Positions 23,266 through 35,147 of a DNA stretch of 64,000 bases are shown piece by piece. Source of the stretch: Drechslerella dactyloides (lineage: Eukaryota > Ascomycota > Orbiliomycetes > Orbiliales > Orbiliaceae); assembly GCA_020064725.1 (NCBI GenBank), contig JAGTWJ010000001.1, positions 3,348,001 through 3,412,000 of the forward strand, given 5' to 3'. The notes beneath the pieces are model-generated. The model searched no databases. It was given only the letters and a program-made list of their open reading frames with translations, and was not told where the DNA came from. Within the stretch, counting starts at the first letter, position 1; each line of letters starts with the position of its first letter. Both the position numbers and the translations under genes were made by a program.

Positions 23266-26112
23266 CTATACTTCAACCTCTGTCAGCTTGCCCTCGCTTT
23301 CCTGCACCTCAATTCGAATTTCGATCGGGTCAGAGCTTGTAGAATTTCTCCGGCGCAAGACACTCGCTTCGATCTCGGCTAGCGTCAGCCGTGTTTCCGA
23401 CGACATGTAATCATCCTGATGTACCTCTTGGGCTACATCGGCAAAATTTACGGTTGGTTCGAAATCGGCAGATCGCCAAGCGTTTGGAACTTTGGCGTAG
23501 AGCTCGTCTATCTGTTCTAGCGTAAATCCTTTGGTTTCATAGACGCATCTGCCCCACGTATTATATCGTAAGCTTTCTGTATCATAATAATGAGAAAGTT
23601 CGATTGGAAGGCTGTGGGAGAGCCCCTAGAATTGTACCATTGATGTTCACACTTACGTCCATGCGAATAGAAAGCTGAGGGCGCAAAATGTACCCCATAT
23701 AAAGAATACTTTGACGCCTAGTCCTGCCTTCCCTGCTCCTCTAACAATAGAATATCTTGAGCGCCTTTGTCATCCGTATGTTGGAGTCACGACAAATTAC
23801 TTACGAGTCAACTAACATTGGTGTTGTGTATCTCCCTCATAAGTTAGTCCTGGTTTCTATGTTCGAGACTATGACAGCAGGGGCGGGATTTCAGCTCACC
23901 CAAGCAGCCAGTTTAATAGCCAGTTTGCGGCGGTCGATGTGCCCATGCCCTTGGCCCGCGATTTTAGAGGAAATATCTCTCCTGTCTAAAAGAATTTAAA
24001 TGATCAGCCCTAATTTCCATGCACAAACCCTTCCCAACCTGACGCGGTTTGAAGCGTTGTATGGAGTTCTGACTACTTACCACTATCCAAGATATTGGTC
24101 TATTTCGAGATAAAATGGGTAAGCTTTCTTATCTGATACACGCTTAATCTGGAGTCCACAACCAACATACCCCTACACTTTAGTTAGCAATGGTCATATG
24201 TAGCGATGGCGTTGCGTGGAGCTCATACCCATGAAAAAGCGTAGAGGAAAACATATGCACAAATAAAGGTAATCATGATATTGTTAGCCATTTCGGCCTG
24301 AGAAAATAAGGTCCCGACGATAGCCTAAGCACGTATTAGTGAGCTAGGATCCCTCCGTCCGGAATGCAAGCATCGGCTCTATCGGCTTCATAACGATCCT
24401 AAGCGGACTTACAACGACGAACTGGCAAACAAACATTCCCGCAGCACCGAAAAGCAACAGATTCCGACGCCCCCATTCTTCGACCAGCCACAGTGCCGGG
24501 ATTGTGGCTCCGACATTAACCGAGTTCGTAATCAGAGATATAGTCAACGAATCCTTAACCCCGAGAGATGTGAAGAAAGATGAGCCATAGTAGAAAATAA
24601 AGTTTGCACCAGTCAGCTGTTGCAATAGCTGGATACCGATGCCGGTTAATAACCGCTTCCGCATGTTATCACTGCCATTGGAGAACAACACTTTGTATGA
24701 GGTGGGACCGAGGCTCATTTCATATTCATGATTGGCTTTGATTTCGTTTGCTTCGGAGATAATCTCTGGATGATCTACCGGAAGGCGGCGAAGAATCGAT
24801 AGTGATTTCCTGGCGTCATCCATGCGGTCGCGCTTGATTAAGAATCTTGGTGTTTCGGGGAGGAATATCATCCCGAGGAATAGGAGGCCGGCCCATATAA
24901 ATTGGAGGGCTAATGGAAGGCGGTAATCGGATGAGCCAGGACTATGTGTGGCTTTGGAAATGATAGTAAGTATCAGTGATAGTCAATTCAGATGGAATCG
25001 ATTCACCATGTCGTTACCAGCCTACCTTTGTTGGCACATGATGCTAGGAGCAAGCCAAGAGCAATGGATAACTGGTATGATCCTACAAGCGTCTGTCGAG
25101 AGTTTTCAGTGAGTTTCTGCTTTTACATTAGAGGATACTGTGACATTTGTTCGTAGGACTTACACCTCTGATCCATCTTGGGCTTGTTTCCGATTGGTAC
25201 ATAGGCTAGAATCAGTTCAGCTTCAATGTCAGTATTTTATGGACTGCCGTGCGCGTGGCATCAGATCTGAATAAATATTCGAACGGATTGACCACGAGCG
25301 CCAGGGCTGGGTAACATACCACTTGTGCACTTTATATCGATTAGCCGGGAAAATAAGCTAGTTAGTAAATCCACAGGACTAGGAGAAACAGGATGGCTTG
25401 TGTAAAGCACTTCGAGGATACGATACCTTAAAAGACCCACGCCCCATCCCGCGACTAGCCTCCCAATAATCAGCATGAGTATTTGGGAGGCAGCTGTCTG
25501 AAATATAACGCCAATCTAGCCGAGATGTTGTTGTTAGCAATTTCACCAGGTTGATGGTTCGGAACTTCAATAATACCGTGAAAACTGCTACTGATATCAT
25601 GATTCCATATTTTCTGCCAAACGAGTCGACGACTTGTGCTGACTTCAGCGCTCCAAAGAAGCTTCCCACTGACAGGATTGATACTATCAGGGATTTGTTT
25701 CCTAAGCTCAGGTCACCATCTCCAAGCTCATTTACACTATGGCCGAATTCTTTTAGCCATGTTTCCATCGCCAACGCCCCGCCAATCGTACCCTGCCAAA
25801 GGAAGTCGTGTTAATGCTCATGCGAGCTTTGTAGAGGGTGCTAAATATGCTGACAGGTGTCTGCCGCTCACAGTGTAATAGCCCAGTAGAACTCCTAATA
25901 AATATTTAGATGTGCGTTAATAGGGCTTGGTAATGCAAATACTCAAAGTCGTAGGCTTCGGAGAGAAGCACAAGAGATCTACGAGATATCGTACCTCCAA
26001 GTGTGACGAACGAACACACCGTGATCGCTACCCAGGACGAGCCACTGTCCCTTTGATTTCTCGGTCGCATCCTGATAGAGGCATCAATGGAAGTCGTACC
26101 GCTTGTTGGCAT
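23266..26112 (-). CDS. MFS sugar (hexose-type) transporter, 15 predicted exons including microexons
   Basis: Minus-strand exons: 26112..25995, 25894..25872, 25792..25577, 25515..25427, 25329..25320, 25205..25164, 25092..25026, 24951..24413, 24324..24229, 24172..24171, 24099..24081, 23985..23900, 23831..23817, 23755..23657 and 23548..23266. They total 1704 nt (567 aa) without a phase break. Family hallmarks appear at the right places: GYYTGTIGG, DSFGRKYG, IIGRLVAGWGVG, VPMYQSETSPRWIRG, PETPRFLIKR, QQLTGANFIFYYG, EEWGRRN, the WGPISWIVTGEIFPL segment, and a cytoplasmic YETKGFTLEQIDELY tail. Twelve membrane helices are expected at the plasma membrane; hexoses or related sugars are the likely cargo. 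Five exons are 23 nt or shorter (23, 10, 2, 19, 15). The 2-nt exon (GG) is required to keep WGP in frame. The 23755 acceptor is the least certain boundary. Confidence 0.85.
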
Positions 26113-28469
26113 CGAACGATGGGATCAGGACACGACTATTCACGTGCGATCGCGAAATAGGCAACACCAAAGGGTACAAAGACGGAGGAATTCTCCACAA
26201 AAGTATCGCACAGGAATACCAGGTAACTCATCGGATCTACGATCAATTTATATTTATATGCAGCATGACACTGAAATTTAATACCCCGCATTGCACCACT
26301 GGGCCCCAGATTAATCTGCCTCAACGTGCATAATATCTCCTAGGCGATGCTATTCCAGATTAGACTCGATCGCCGAGGAATCGGCAAGATTTTTGCCATT
26401 CAACTTTGACTGTTTCTATCTGGATCACGGGCCACTGAATAGAAAAAACTCTCCACTCTAACGGGGGATCCTAGCAAATTCCCAACAAAGGTCAAGCAAG
26501 TATACCTTACAGCGTGATGACCGCAGTCCAGTTATCCGTTACACCCTAAATTGGATTTGAATCCGGTTCAATAATGCTAGGTGTCACCTGCGAGATATGT
26601 TCAGATAGGCTCACAAATGCCAATCTCGATGTCGTCAAAGTTGTCCTCTTTGTCTAGCGCATATTACCTAATTGTTGAATCATGCAGAAACAACACTCAG
26701 AAACGATAATTCTCTATCGCAAGCCATCTGCGTCTCCAGCGCATCGACGTGCCTTGGAGCTCCTGGGATCTTACTAACAAGATTGATCAGCGAAGAGGCC
26801 AAGGCACCGCTGGACTCGGGATTTCAATAGGCAGAAACTCAGGCTCAAGATTAAGGTACCGTCGAAACTGTGCCTTGCATTCTGTCTCTTGTTCGTAATG
26901 CGTCATAAATCAATAATCGGATACCCCCTCCCTCCCTCCAAGGATGTTCCCGGTAAATATATCTAAACTTGATGACCATAATTACCCTCGGCCTCCTCGG
27001 TACTTTCCTTCTACCATTCGAATGAGAGCTCACATAAATCACAAGGATAGTGACTCGTGCACCATGATTCCGGATGCAAAAACGTATCCGTACTTTTTGA
27101 CATCTACGCACATGCACGTCAGCATAGATCTCGTGCCTTGCTCGTAACTGGATTGGTCTCAAAGTGTACTCAGCAGTATGCAACAGTGCGTTGCGTTGTA
27201 TAGCAAATCCAACAAGCTGGAAGCAGCGAGTTCCCTTTACCTGGCATCAAATATTTCCTACTTTGTTTTTGTTAAAAAAAGGGTCAAAGTACTCATCTGC
27301 TGTCTTCAAACCACTATGATCACGGACATATATGTACTTACTAAATAAAGACAATTCGTCATTGTTGATGCATTCCGCAGGTGTTTGCAGGGACCGTTCA
27401 AGCCCAAGCTCAAGTAAAATATTTTGGGCGACCTACGTATGCGTACGTTACTTTCCATATATTCTGCCAGAGGTGTGTGTATAATTCTACAAACGATACG
27501 TGCATATATGCATATACGCCTCCGCCTCCGGAAGAAATTTCAAATTCATGCTTAATGATCTGACCCGATGAAGGACTTTAACGGCCTATGTAAGATTCCC
27601 TGAGATTGTCGTTTCGTAGGAAATGTTGTTATTGTACATGGTCCATAACCTACCCACATTGGGCATATTTTTAACATATCTTCCATGATATTTACTTAAT
27701 GGGCATATTAACACGCAATCGATCAATGCTCTGCTTCTAATGGAGCTTCGAGACAGGCTCTGCCTTTCTCTCCAGCCCATGGCGCTAGCTGACTAGGGCT
27801 TTCAACCCCTTTGAGGTGCCTGAGTGTCTTTCTTACTGCATGTGGCACTGATTTCGGCTCGTCTAACTGTTGCAAGATGATGATCTCATCTAACTAGAAA
27901 GCTTAACTAACGCCGTGCGTGCCACAGAACAATCCTCAGCTCAGCTCTCTTTGCCCGATCCGGTGGCCTGATGCCAAGAACATTTCAACACCTCCCCGAA
28001 AGCGTCGTTCAGGCGACTGTATTTGGAGGGATGCCCCTCTCAACGACATTGGCATATCTTCAAAGCCTAGGTTGTCTGACGGAACTGGTGCTTAAGTGCG
28101 ATGTTGGTTTGCTGTTTCCCTTTCCTTCAGGACAGTGCTACCTCATCCTCTCGAATTGCAATACTACGGACCCTCGATCTCGAACGATCACCAAGATATT
28201 CGATCCTTCCCAGGACACATATTTCGTCCCCCTAGTAGCTATACGGCATCAATATTAACGGGAATTCCGATATATAGCCTAATTAAACCCGCGACTGCTG
28301 TGGTACAGCTCTGTCACAACGTCCGATTTTGCTCCGCTGCCTAGCCAGCGCTAGCCTTCACAAGCTGCTGTCGACATCAGAAAATTCTCCACCCGTAGTC
28401 AGCCGAGTCCAATATATATAGCACACGCCCATTTTCAAACGGTGCCATGGGCTGACTGGAGACGCGGCT
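26113..28469. other. Intergenic region between two divergent membrane-protein genes
   Basis: About 2.4 kb, AT-rich, with no supported gene. It contains the promoters of the sugar transporter (leftwards) and the rhodopsin-domain protein (rightwards). A 95-codon frame at 27971-28258 starts with ATG but has no domain or intron support. Confidence 0.45.
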
Positions 28470-29953
28470 ATGGAAAACCCATATTCTCGGGATACTGATG
28501 GGAACAACCTGAATCAAGACATACTGGCTGTGTCAATCTTGAGTATTGTGCTTATAGTTCCGGTAATCCTCGTCCGGCTCTGGGTCCGTATAAGAGTGCT
28601 CCCATATTTCGGTATCGACGATGGTTTTATAATAATATCAGGAATGCTGGCCATAGCCCTGGTGGCATATACCATCGTTTCGATCCAAGGTTTGTTCTTG
28701 ACTTCAAGATAATCAGAATCAGTTGCCGGATGCCTTTCGGGCGCGAAATGACACAATCGACTAATACTATAATGATGACACGCACTCATAGGTGGAGAAA
28801 ATGGAACCGGCCAACATATCGATGAAGTGGACAAAGAGGAGTTTAGAAAGTTCAACGTGCTCATATACATATGGGAATTGGGATACTGCACCGTCATCTG
28901 TTTCATCAAGTTTGCAATCCTGACCTACTACAACCGGCTTCAGCCTTCTTTAGTTTACAAAATTACGATGCTGGTCTGCTTAGCTGGTAGCATTGGGTTT
29001 ATTGTAACATATCTGGTGCAATGCTGGCCAATATATAGATCCTGGGATCCTGGATTTTTTCCTCATAGCGCCCACACATCAGTTTGCATAAACGACAAGA
29101 TATTCTCATACTGCGTCGCTGTTTTCAACATTGTTACCGACTTTTGGATTTGGGGCACTTGCATATGGATGCTGAAGGGTAAGTTGATGCACGCTGGTGG
29201 TCTTTTTTTCTATCCCTGGCTATTATACTAACTAGCTACTTGAGCGATAGGGTTACAAGTGGCTGTGAAAAAGAAGATCGAAGTTATCACCATATTCTCG
29301 ATTGGCCTCTTGTAAGTACCCGGCTTGCCTCGCGGACTACTACAACGTCTAGCAACTAACTTACCTCCATCTTCCGAAAATAAGAGCTTGTGGTGCATCT
29401 ATTGCTCGGCTTGAAACAATATACTCGTTTTACGCGACCGAGGACAAGACATGGGCTATCGTACCTATCTTGATTTGCTCCCTCCTTGAGGTGTCGCTAG
29501 CTATAGTCGCTGCCTGCTTGCCAACTTTGAAGCCCGGATTCGTTAAGGTATTTGAATGGGTTCGGGAGCAGCCCGGTTATATCAGAGCAACAGACTTTTT
29601 TTGCTAGGGTCTGTCCTTTAGCTCGGCGCAGACGGTCCGGTTCAGTATCCTCAGATCCGGATCCTCGGGGTAGAAGTTCTCTGTTTAGCTTCAGATGGAA
29701 AACAGACGAGCCTGGGCACAACGATACACGGACTAAGAGTATAAATAGCACAATGAACATTAGTGACCATACTACTGGAAGCCAGAATGGTCGCGTGCTA
29801 TCGGAAATCGGAAGATGGGGACTTGATAATAACGATTTTTGTCATGACTTGGAAATGCAACACGTTCTTCCAACTGAGCCACCAGAGCGGCGACCTCAAA
29901 GGCGAAGTCTGAGCCAGCAGTATCTTGGAAACGCGGCACTTCTAGGATCCTGA
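28470..29953 (+). CDS. SAT4-type rhodopsin-domain integral membrane protein (Pth11-like topology)
   Basis: Five exons: 28470..28689, 28792..29178, 29251..29311, 29385..29547 and 29594..29953; 396 aa with consistent phases. The first 270 residues form hydrophobic helices in the order usual for the fungal rhodopsin-domain (SAT4) family, with conserved features such as RLWVRIR after helix 1, a DDGF motif before helix 2, GQHIDEV, YNRL and a CxxD-like loop. The C-terminal 120 residues are soluble, Arg/Ser-rich and cytoplasmic. Family knowledge: these seven-helix proteins include surface-sensing Pth11-like receptors, but most members are uncharacterised. The last intron (46 nt) is short; an alternative acceptor at the following ag would truncate the tail. 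It converges with an RGS-domain gene 315 bp away. Confidence 0.8.
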
Positions 29954-30268
29954 CCTTATTATTAAAGACTAGCTAATGCAACCAGGCAGTCTCTGTACGC
30001 ATAATAAACTTCTGGACAAAGCCTTACTCCAACACCCTGCAGTTACCGAATTTTGTAATGTTCGAATATTCTAGTCTCGTAAACCAAACCCTCTCTTCAC
30101 TATATATACGTATTAAGCGCGTATAGTTGCGATTTAGAAGAAGCCGCCTCTAGGTAAAACCACAAATATAGTCTCCGCAATGATAGTGAGGACAAAGGTG
30201 ATTATTGCATTCTGCATAAGGATGCTAAGTTGCAGGCGTCGGATTTCATTATCTTCGATTGGAACCCT
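29954..30268. terminator. Convergent 3' intergenic region
   Basis: This AT-rich segment of 315 bp between the converging rhodopsin-domain and RGS genes presumably holds both 3' ends. No discrete signal is assigned. Confidence 0.35.
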
Positions 30269-31652
30269 CTAGCGATTATTTAGCTCACGAATACAGATCT
30301 TCCGATGAGGGGCGAAAATAATGCGCACACGACTCACTCTTTCAAACACCCGTGACAAAACGGGCCGATTGTTGTAGTCTTTGACGAACCACCGTATCCT
30401 GATTTGTTCATCCCTGTACTTTCCTCCCATCTCGTCATCCAGCTCTAATACTGTTACCTCCGCCATGACCTCTGCCTTGCCACTTTCTTCGTCACTGACT
30501 GCCCGAGCTTTCCGCATACCCGTCAAATTCTCGTCATCAACGGCGTAAACTTCCCAGGGTGATAGATTCCGTGCCATCCCAAGCGCTACAAGAACCATAC
30601 ACAGGCCTCTCTTGGCATTTGCTATCATGATAAGACCACCGAAAAGTAGTATGAAGGTGAGTAGGCGATACCATCGTGATACGCTGCTCAAAGTCAGAGC
30701 AATGAGCCCGAATATTGCAAATATAGCCAGGATGGCACCAGAGACCGAAAGAAAGCTGAGTCGCGTGCCCGTCGCGTTCGTTAAGCAATGGCGGATAAAC
30801 GAAGGATGGGCGGTCAAACGGAGCGACATCTCGATTGACCGCATAGCTGGCGAAAAGGCTGAAGGGTGGGTTGTCCGTCGAAGAGCGTCAAGGGTGTCTG
30901 CCTTCTCGACCGTGCTAAGTGGTAAGGACAGGGGCGCGTCCGGAGCAAGATAAAGTGAGGTAACTTGGTCAATGTCGGAACGGAAAGGTTGTATCGTGAC
31001 TATATACGTGCACGAGCGTTTTCGTTAATCACTCGCCATCCGAGGAAACATCCGACCAAGTGCAGAATCGATCCAGACATGGAAAGTATGACAAAGCTTA
31101 CAGGGTTTGAGTACAACATCTTCACCGAATTCAACCTTTGATACGTCATCTACCTCATATGAGGAGTTCGAAGGTGTTTTCGATAGGGATAATTGTGATT
31201 CACTACTCTCTGGTGTGCCCAAAACTTTTTTTGGCACGGGTGGCATCCACCGAGGCGAGAGGGCCTGCTCTTGAGGGCGGAGCTCGTTTTGAAATTTCTT
31301 TGTATATCTCTTAACCCATAGATAAAACTGAAGACTGTCGGCGTGCTCGTTCATGTTACTGAATCGCAGGTATCTGCTGAAATCGCCGAGTGTACATGGC
31401 TGAATTCATGAATGCGAACGACGTAGCAGTACTGTTAGCCTTGAGGGTATTTGTATGTGTGATGTCGCATCTGAGTTACAAAGTAGATACGTTACTTACT
31501 GGTGCCGTAAGGCCGTTCACGACATTTTCAAACGATAGCTTCGCAGGAATGCCATCAACTCCGGCATTTTTCCCATTCTCGCTAAACGAAGTGCTATCGT
31601 ACGATGTGTCTGAATAGGTGCTCGGTGGGCGACGGTAGAATATATCTATCAT
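30269..31652 (-). CDS. RGS-domain fungal transmembrane protein
   Basis: Three exons on the minus strand: 31652..31500, 31399..31102 and 30999..30269; introns of 100 and 102 nt; 393 aa. The start is the ATG at 31652 (MIDIFYRRPPS). The sequence follows the ascomycete family of RGS proteins with a split RGS box: CTLGDFSRYL, then HADSLQFYLWVKRY (first RGS helices), then FTIQPFRSDIDQV, TTHPSAFSP, and AHPSFIRHC before two adjacent hydrophobic helices (residues about 230-290). A hydrophilic C-terminal tail of about 100 residues follows. RGS proteins accelerate GTP hydrolysis by G-alpha; in this family activity has rarely been tested. Its nearest neighbour is a seven-helix membrane protein in convergent orientation. 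Confidence 0.85.
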
Positions 31653-34228
31653 GATGTTTTAGGTTCTCCAATATATGCAATATAACGCCGTATCGATATA
31701 TCCCTCTCCTTTCCGAATTGTCGCGTGGTGTTTGAGATTCGCGAATTCGCTATTGGATCTGGGTGGCATGAGCAGGGCCTTTATTCTTCCCGTTTCGACG
31801 GTAAAGTGGCCTATATTGCACTGAACTACGCAATTTGCTGGCGAGCGCGATGCTATCCTAGATTCCAATCGGAAACATGAGCCCTCTCGGAGACTCTCTC
31901 CGGTTCCCGCGATGTGGCACGAAAATTTTGAATGGGAACTCGAGACCCTTGGAGATGGTTGTTGGAGGTGCTGCGCCAATAGGGTCGCGCGATTGCGACG
32001 CCATGCGCGCCACATGTCAAAGCGTCATAGCGACCCTTTACGTATAATCCAATTTACCTATTCCGTGTTTGCCGTGGGCTGGCAGACCTGCAGCATTCGA
32101 AAAACGCCCGGCGTGCCCCTTGCATGAGCAACGATTGGCGGACGAGGCATTTACTGTGGGCCCGATTTGCAAGCCGTTGTTTTGATCGATTAGCTCCGAA
32201 TAAGGAGCTGAGTATACGTAATACACATTGCTCTTCGCGAAGAATTTACGAGAGGAGTGAGCCGTCACACACAAGGAGATTGATAACATTGAAGAGAACT
32301 GAGCACAGAAGCGTTCCAGCTCGACTTCCCGCGTGGGCGCAGCGTCCAGCAGATTTATAATTTAACGTCTCTGTGTCCTGTGCTTCGTAATTTCCAGGCT
32401 CGGTTGTGTGCATTGACAGCTCATCTCGTTTGATTTCAGACACAAAAAAAACCTTGCAGGGACTTTGTCAGCCACCAAATCCAAAGGCGAGATCACACAG
32501 GGATCTTGAACGTGGCGACTGTCAAAGCAATGATCATGGAATCATGTTAGCCGATCATCTGGGTCGAATGGCTGAGCTATGGCGGACAAGTCGAACCGAA
32601 GGCTAACTATATATAACTAGATCTGGCCCTCGATTATAACTATATTAGCAAAGGCTCTGCCACTATCGAGGCTAGCGCATTCATTAGCTGACAGATTAAT
32701 CCGACCACATGCATGTTTCAGCGCCTCAATGCGCGCACCGTGCATATCCTCACTTCGCGTATACGGAGTACTACTCGATTGAGCGCTGCACTCCCAAATA
32801 TTTTGCACCTGTACGCATAGACGTCAAGCAGCATGCAGCAGCTTTACCATTGATCAACTGGCTGTGGGTTGCTCTCCATCAGTCAGCGCCCCGTCGTCAA
32901 AGCGGAAACTGCTGCCTCACTACTTATACATATCAATATTTTGGACCTATCTCGAAGCCCGTCTAAATTGTTTCCATGTAATTTATAAATCACGGTTGGA
33001 CACATTGGCTTTGGCACATCAGGTAGTTAATTCGGAGCTACGTGACAAACTTGGTACTTGCAAATTGCCCCAATAGCAGATAGTCACCAGATCTTAACAG
33101 GATATACGTGAACTTCGGTTCCTCTACAGGAGTAGCTGTGGCTATTCTCGTATCTCAGATCTAGTACGGTAGGGGGTTGATTGCGGCGCTGCTGTGACGG
33201 ACTCTATCGGCGACGTTGACGTAATATTAACACCTCCTGATCGGATCCCAGATCTTTGGAACAAAGAAGCGGTCATAGCTAAGATAATATATTTCCGTTG
33301 GAAGGCGATTGGGTGGATATGTATGAACTAAGTTTCGATTTCGACTAATTATTGTGGCTTTTGCATCTGTCACACGACGTGCAGCTGAAAGCGTCCCGTG
33401 CTCAGTTTCCAGAAACCTATCCTTAATTGGTTGTGAAGCGGGGGGTTCAATGGACGGCTAATTCCGGAACACTCATAAATACATCCAAGAAGTCCTATAG
33501 GTAAGTGCTTACCTATGTAATTATATCAAAAGAGTTTTAAGAGGTAAAGTTGCCAGACTAAGTCCCGAACTGGTGTTATACCAGAAGTCGCATGGCGGGC
33601 CTTCTGGTAGAGAGATCAAAAAGTATCAGATAAAGTTGGAGTTGATGCCTTGGGGCTGAGTGACTTTGTTCCAGTAAGGGGATTCTATTGTTCGTCACGG
33701 CTGCACTTACTTGTAGCTTCGCCTAAACACGGAAATTGCCTTCTTCATTTGTCTCGCTTGGACGCCTTTCTCTTCATGAGGTCCGTGATACGCAACCAAA
33801 CATTGGGGCCGTGCAATATGCTGTCGCGAAGCAATGGCGGCACATATATATACGGGCACAAATTTACGAAGATGATGCACCAAGAGGCCAATTGGTGGCA
33901 CATCGGCTCTTTTAGCTCGCATACACAACGAGCAATGACCCCTCAAGATACAAAATGTGCAAGGGCTCCATGGCATGGCAGATCAGCATATTCTCAAACT
34001 CTTAGACCGTAGATAATTGAAATTTCAAAATTCGTATCGGCACGAATCAACCTTCTATATCTTCGGAATAAGTATTATACCAAACGCAGATAATTTGACA
34101 TCATGATTACGTGTGCTGCAAGAACACATTCCCCCCAGAAGAGAATAAACTTCAATTGCGATTGCGGTAACAGTCTCGTGGATATAGATATCGTGATATC
34201 CGAGTGTTTGTGTGATCAATCTGCAAAC
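31653..34228. other. AT-rich intergenic region
   Basis: About 2.6 kb with no supported gene. It holds the RGS gene promoter at its left end. A near-perfect inverted repeat of the taagt/acttac type lies at 33497-33516. Short frames carry no recognisable protein. Confidence 0.5.
33497..33516. repeat. Inverted repeat, 9-bp arms
   Basis: The arms ataggtaag and cttacctat are perfect reverse complements separated by two bases. It resembles the taagtacttag-type palindromes at 19698-19822 and near 39400. Confidence 0.6.
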
Positions 34229-35147
34229 CTAGTGGACCAAGTTTGACTCTTGTGGAATAAGAGCATCATTTGTGAAAGGACATTGGCTATCCAGGTCATT
34301 CGGATCCATCACCGCTAAGATAACCCATTCTGAAGGGTCTTCGCTGAACCGTGTTCTTCCTAGAACCTGGATTTTCACAGGTAAGTATTGTCCCCATTGA
34401 AAGTCCACCGTTGTAGTATAAACCTTTCCGGCCAGGCTGTCCGGCTTCTTTGGAATGGCGATAGTTCCACCCGGCTTCCATACTGGGTCAGTCTTGCCTG
34501 CTACCTCCCATTTGTTTCGAATTGCAGCAAGTAAGCGCCACGCTTGCCTTAGAACTGCGCTCACAGATATTTTCGTTTCGTAATCTGCTTGATATTGAAG
34601 GAGGACCATGATCCTGTGGCCGCAAAAGATCGGTGTTGCGTTAAGTGAAGTAAGTGGCTCGATGACGTTGCCTGGATCCGGATCAACGGGAGTAATGGGC
34701 TCGGTTATCCAGCTGTTGATGGGGTAAGCAGTGTCCTGGTCGACCAATCCGGTGGAGATAGTCTGGTAGAGCGTGTCGTTGACATAATTATAATATCCGA
34801 GATCTTCATAGTCTCCCCAATGATCCTCAAATACTGTCTCGTATACCTGTGCATACTGATTGCGCCTTCCGGTTTGTGGTTTTGTTAGAGTACTAAGTGT
34901 TACATTTCGGAGAGGCGATAGTGCGTTTGTGGTTGGGATTCCGCCGGCCCGTCGCCAGATCAAAGGCTATCAATCAAGATGGCTCAAATATATCAGCGAG
35001 GCTTATGCCAGTGGTTGAGCCGAGCTTGGAACCTATATCGCGAGCCATTACTTCGCGAGCGTTTAGACTTACAATCATTGCAGAGGCTGCATCCAGGCCA
35101 CCCAAACAATAGAGAGTAAAAGTAACATTACGCCCAGAAATCTTCAT
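34229..35147 (-). CDS. Orphan protein, possibly secreted
   Basis: Two exons, 35147..35073 and 34966..34229, joined by a 106-nt phase-0 intron with a clean GTAAGT donor; 270 aa. I do not recognise the family. The first exon encodes a 25-residue, moderately hydrophobic N-terminus (TFTLYCLGGLDAASA) that could be a signal peptide. The mature part is aromatic- and Asp-rich, with many Tyr/Trp and about four possible N-glycosylation sites (for example NVT, NDT, NAT), which fits an extracellular protein. No catalytic motif is visible. It is one of two similarly sized orphan proteins on the same strand in this AT-rich stretch. The exon structure is supported by phase and open frame; function is unknown. 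Confidence 0.6.

Noticed and set aside
27971..28258. 95-codon ATG-started frame upstream of the rhodopsin-domain gene
   Set aside because: No homology recognised, no splice continuation, and it overlaps the probable promoter; kept as uncertain rather than called.
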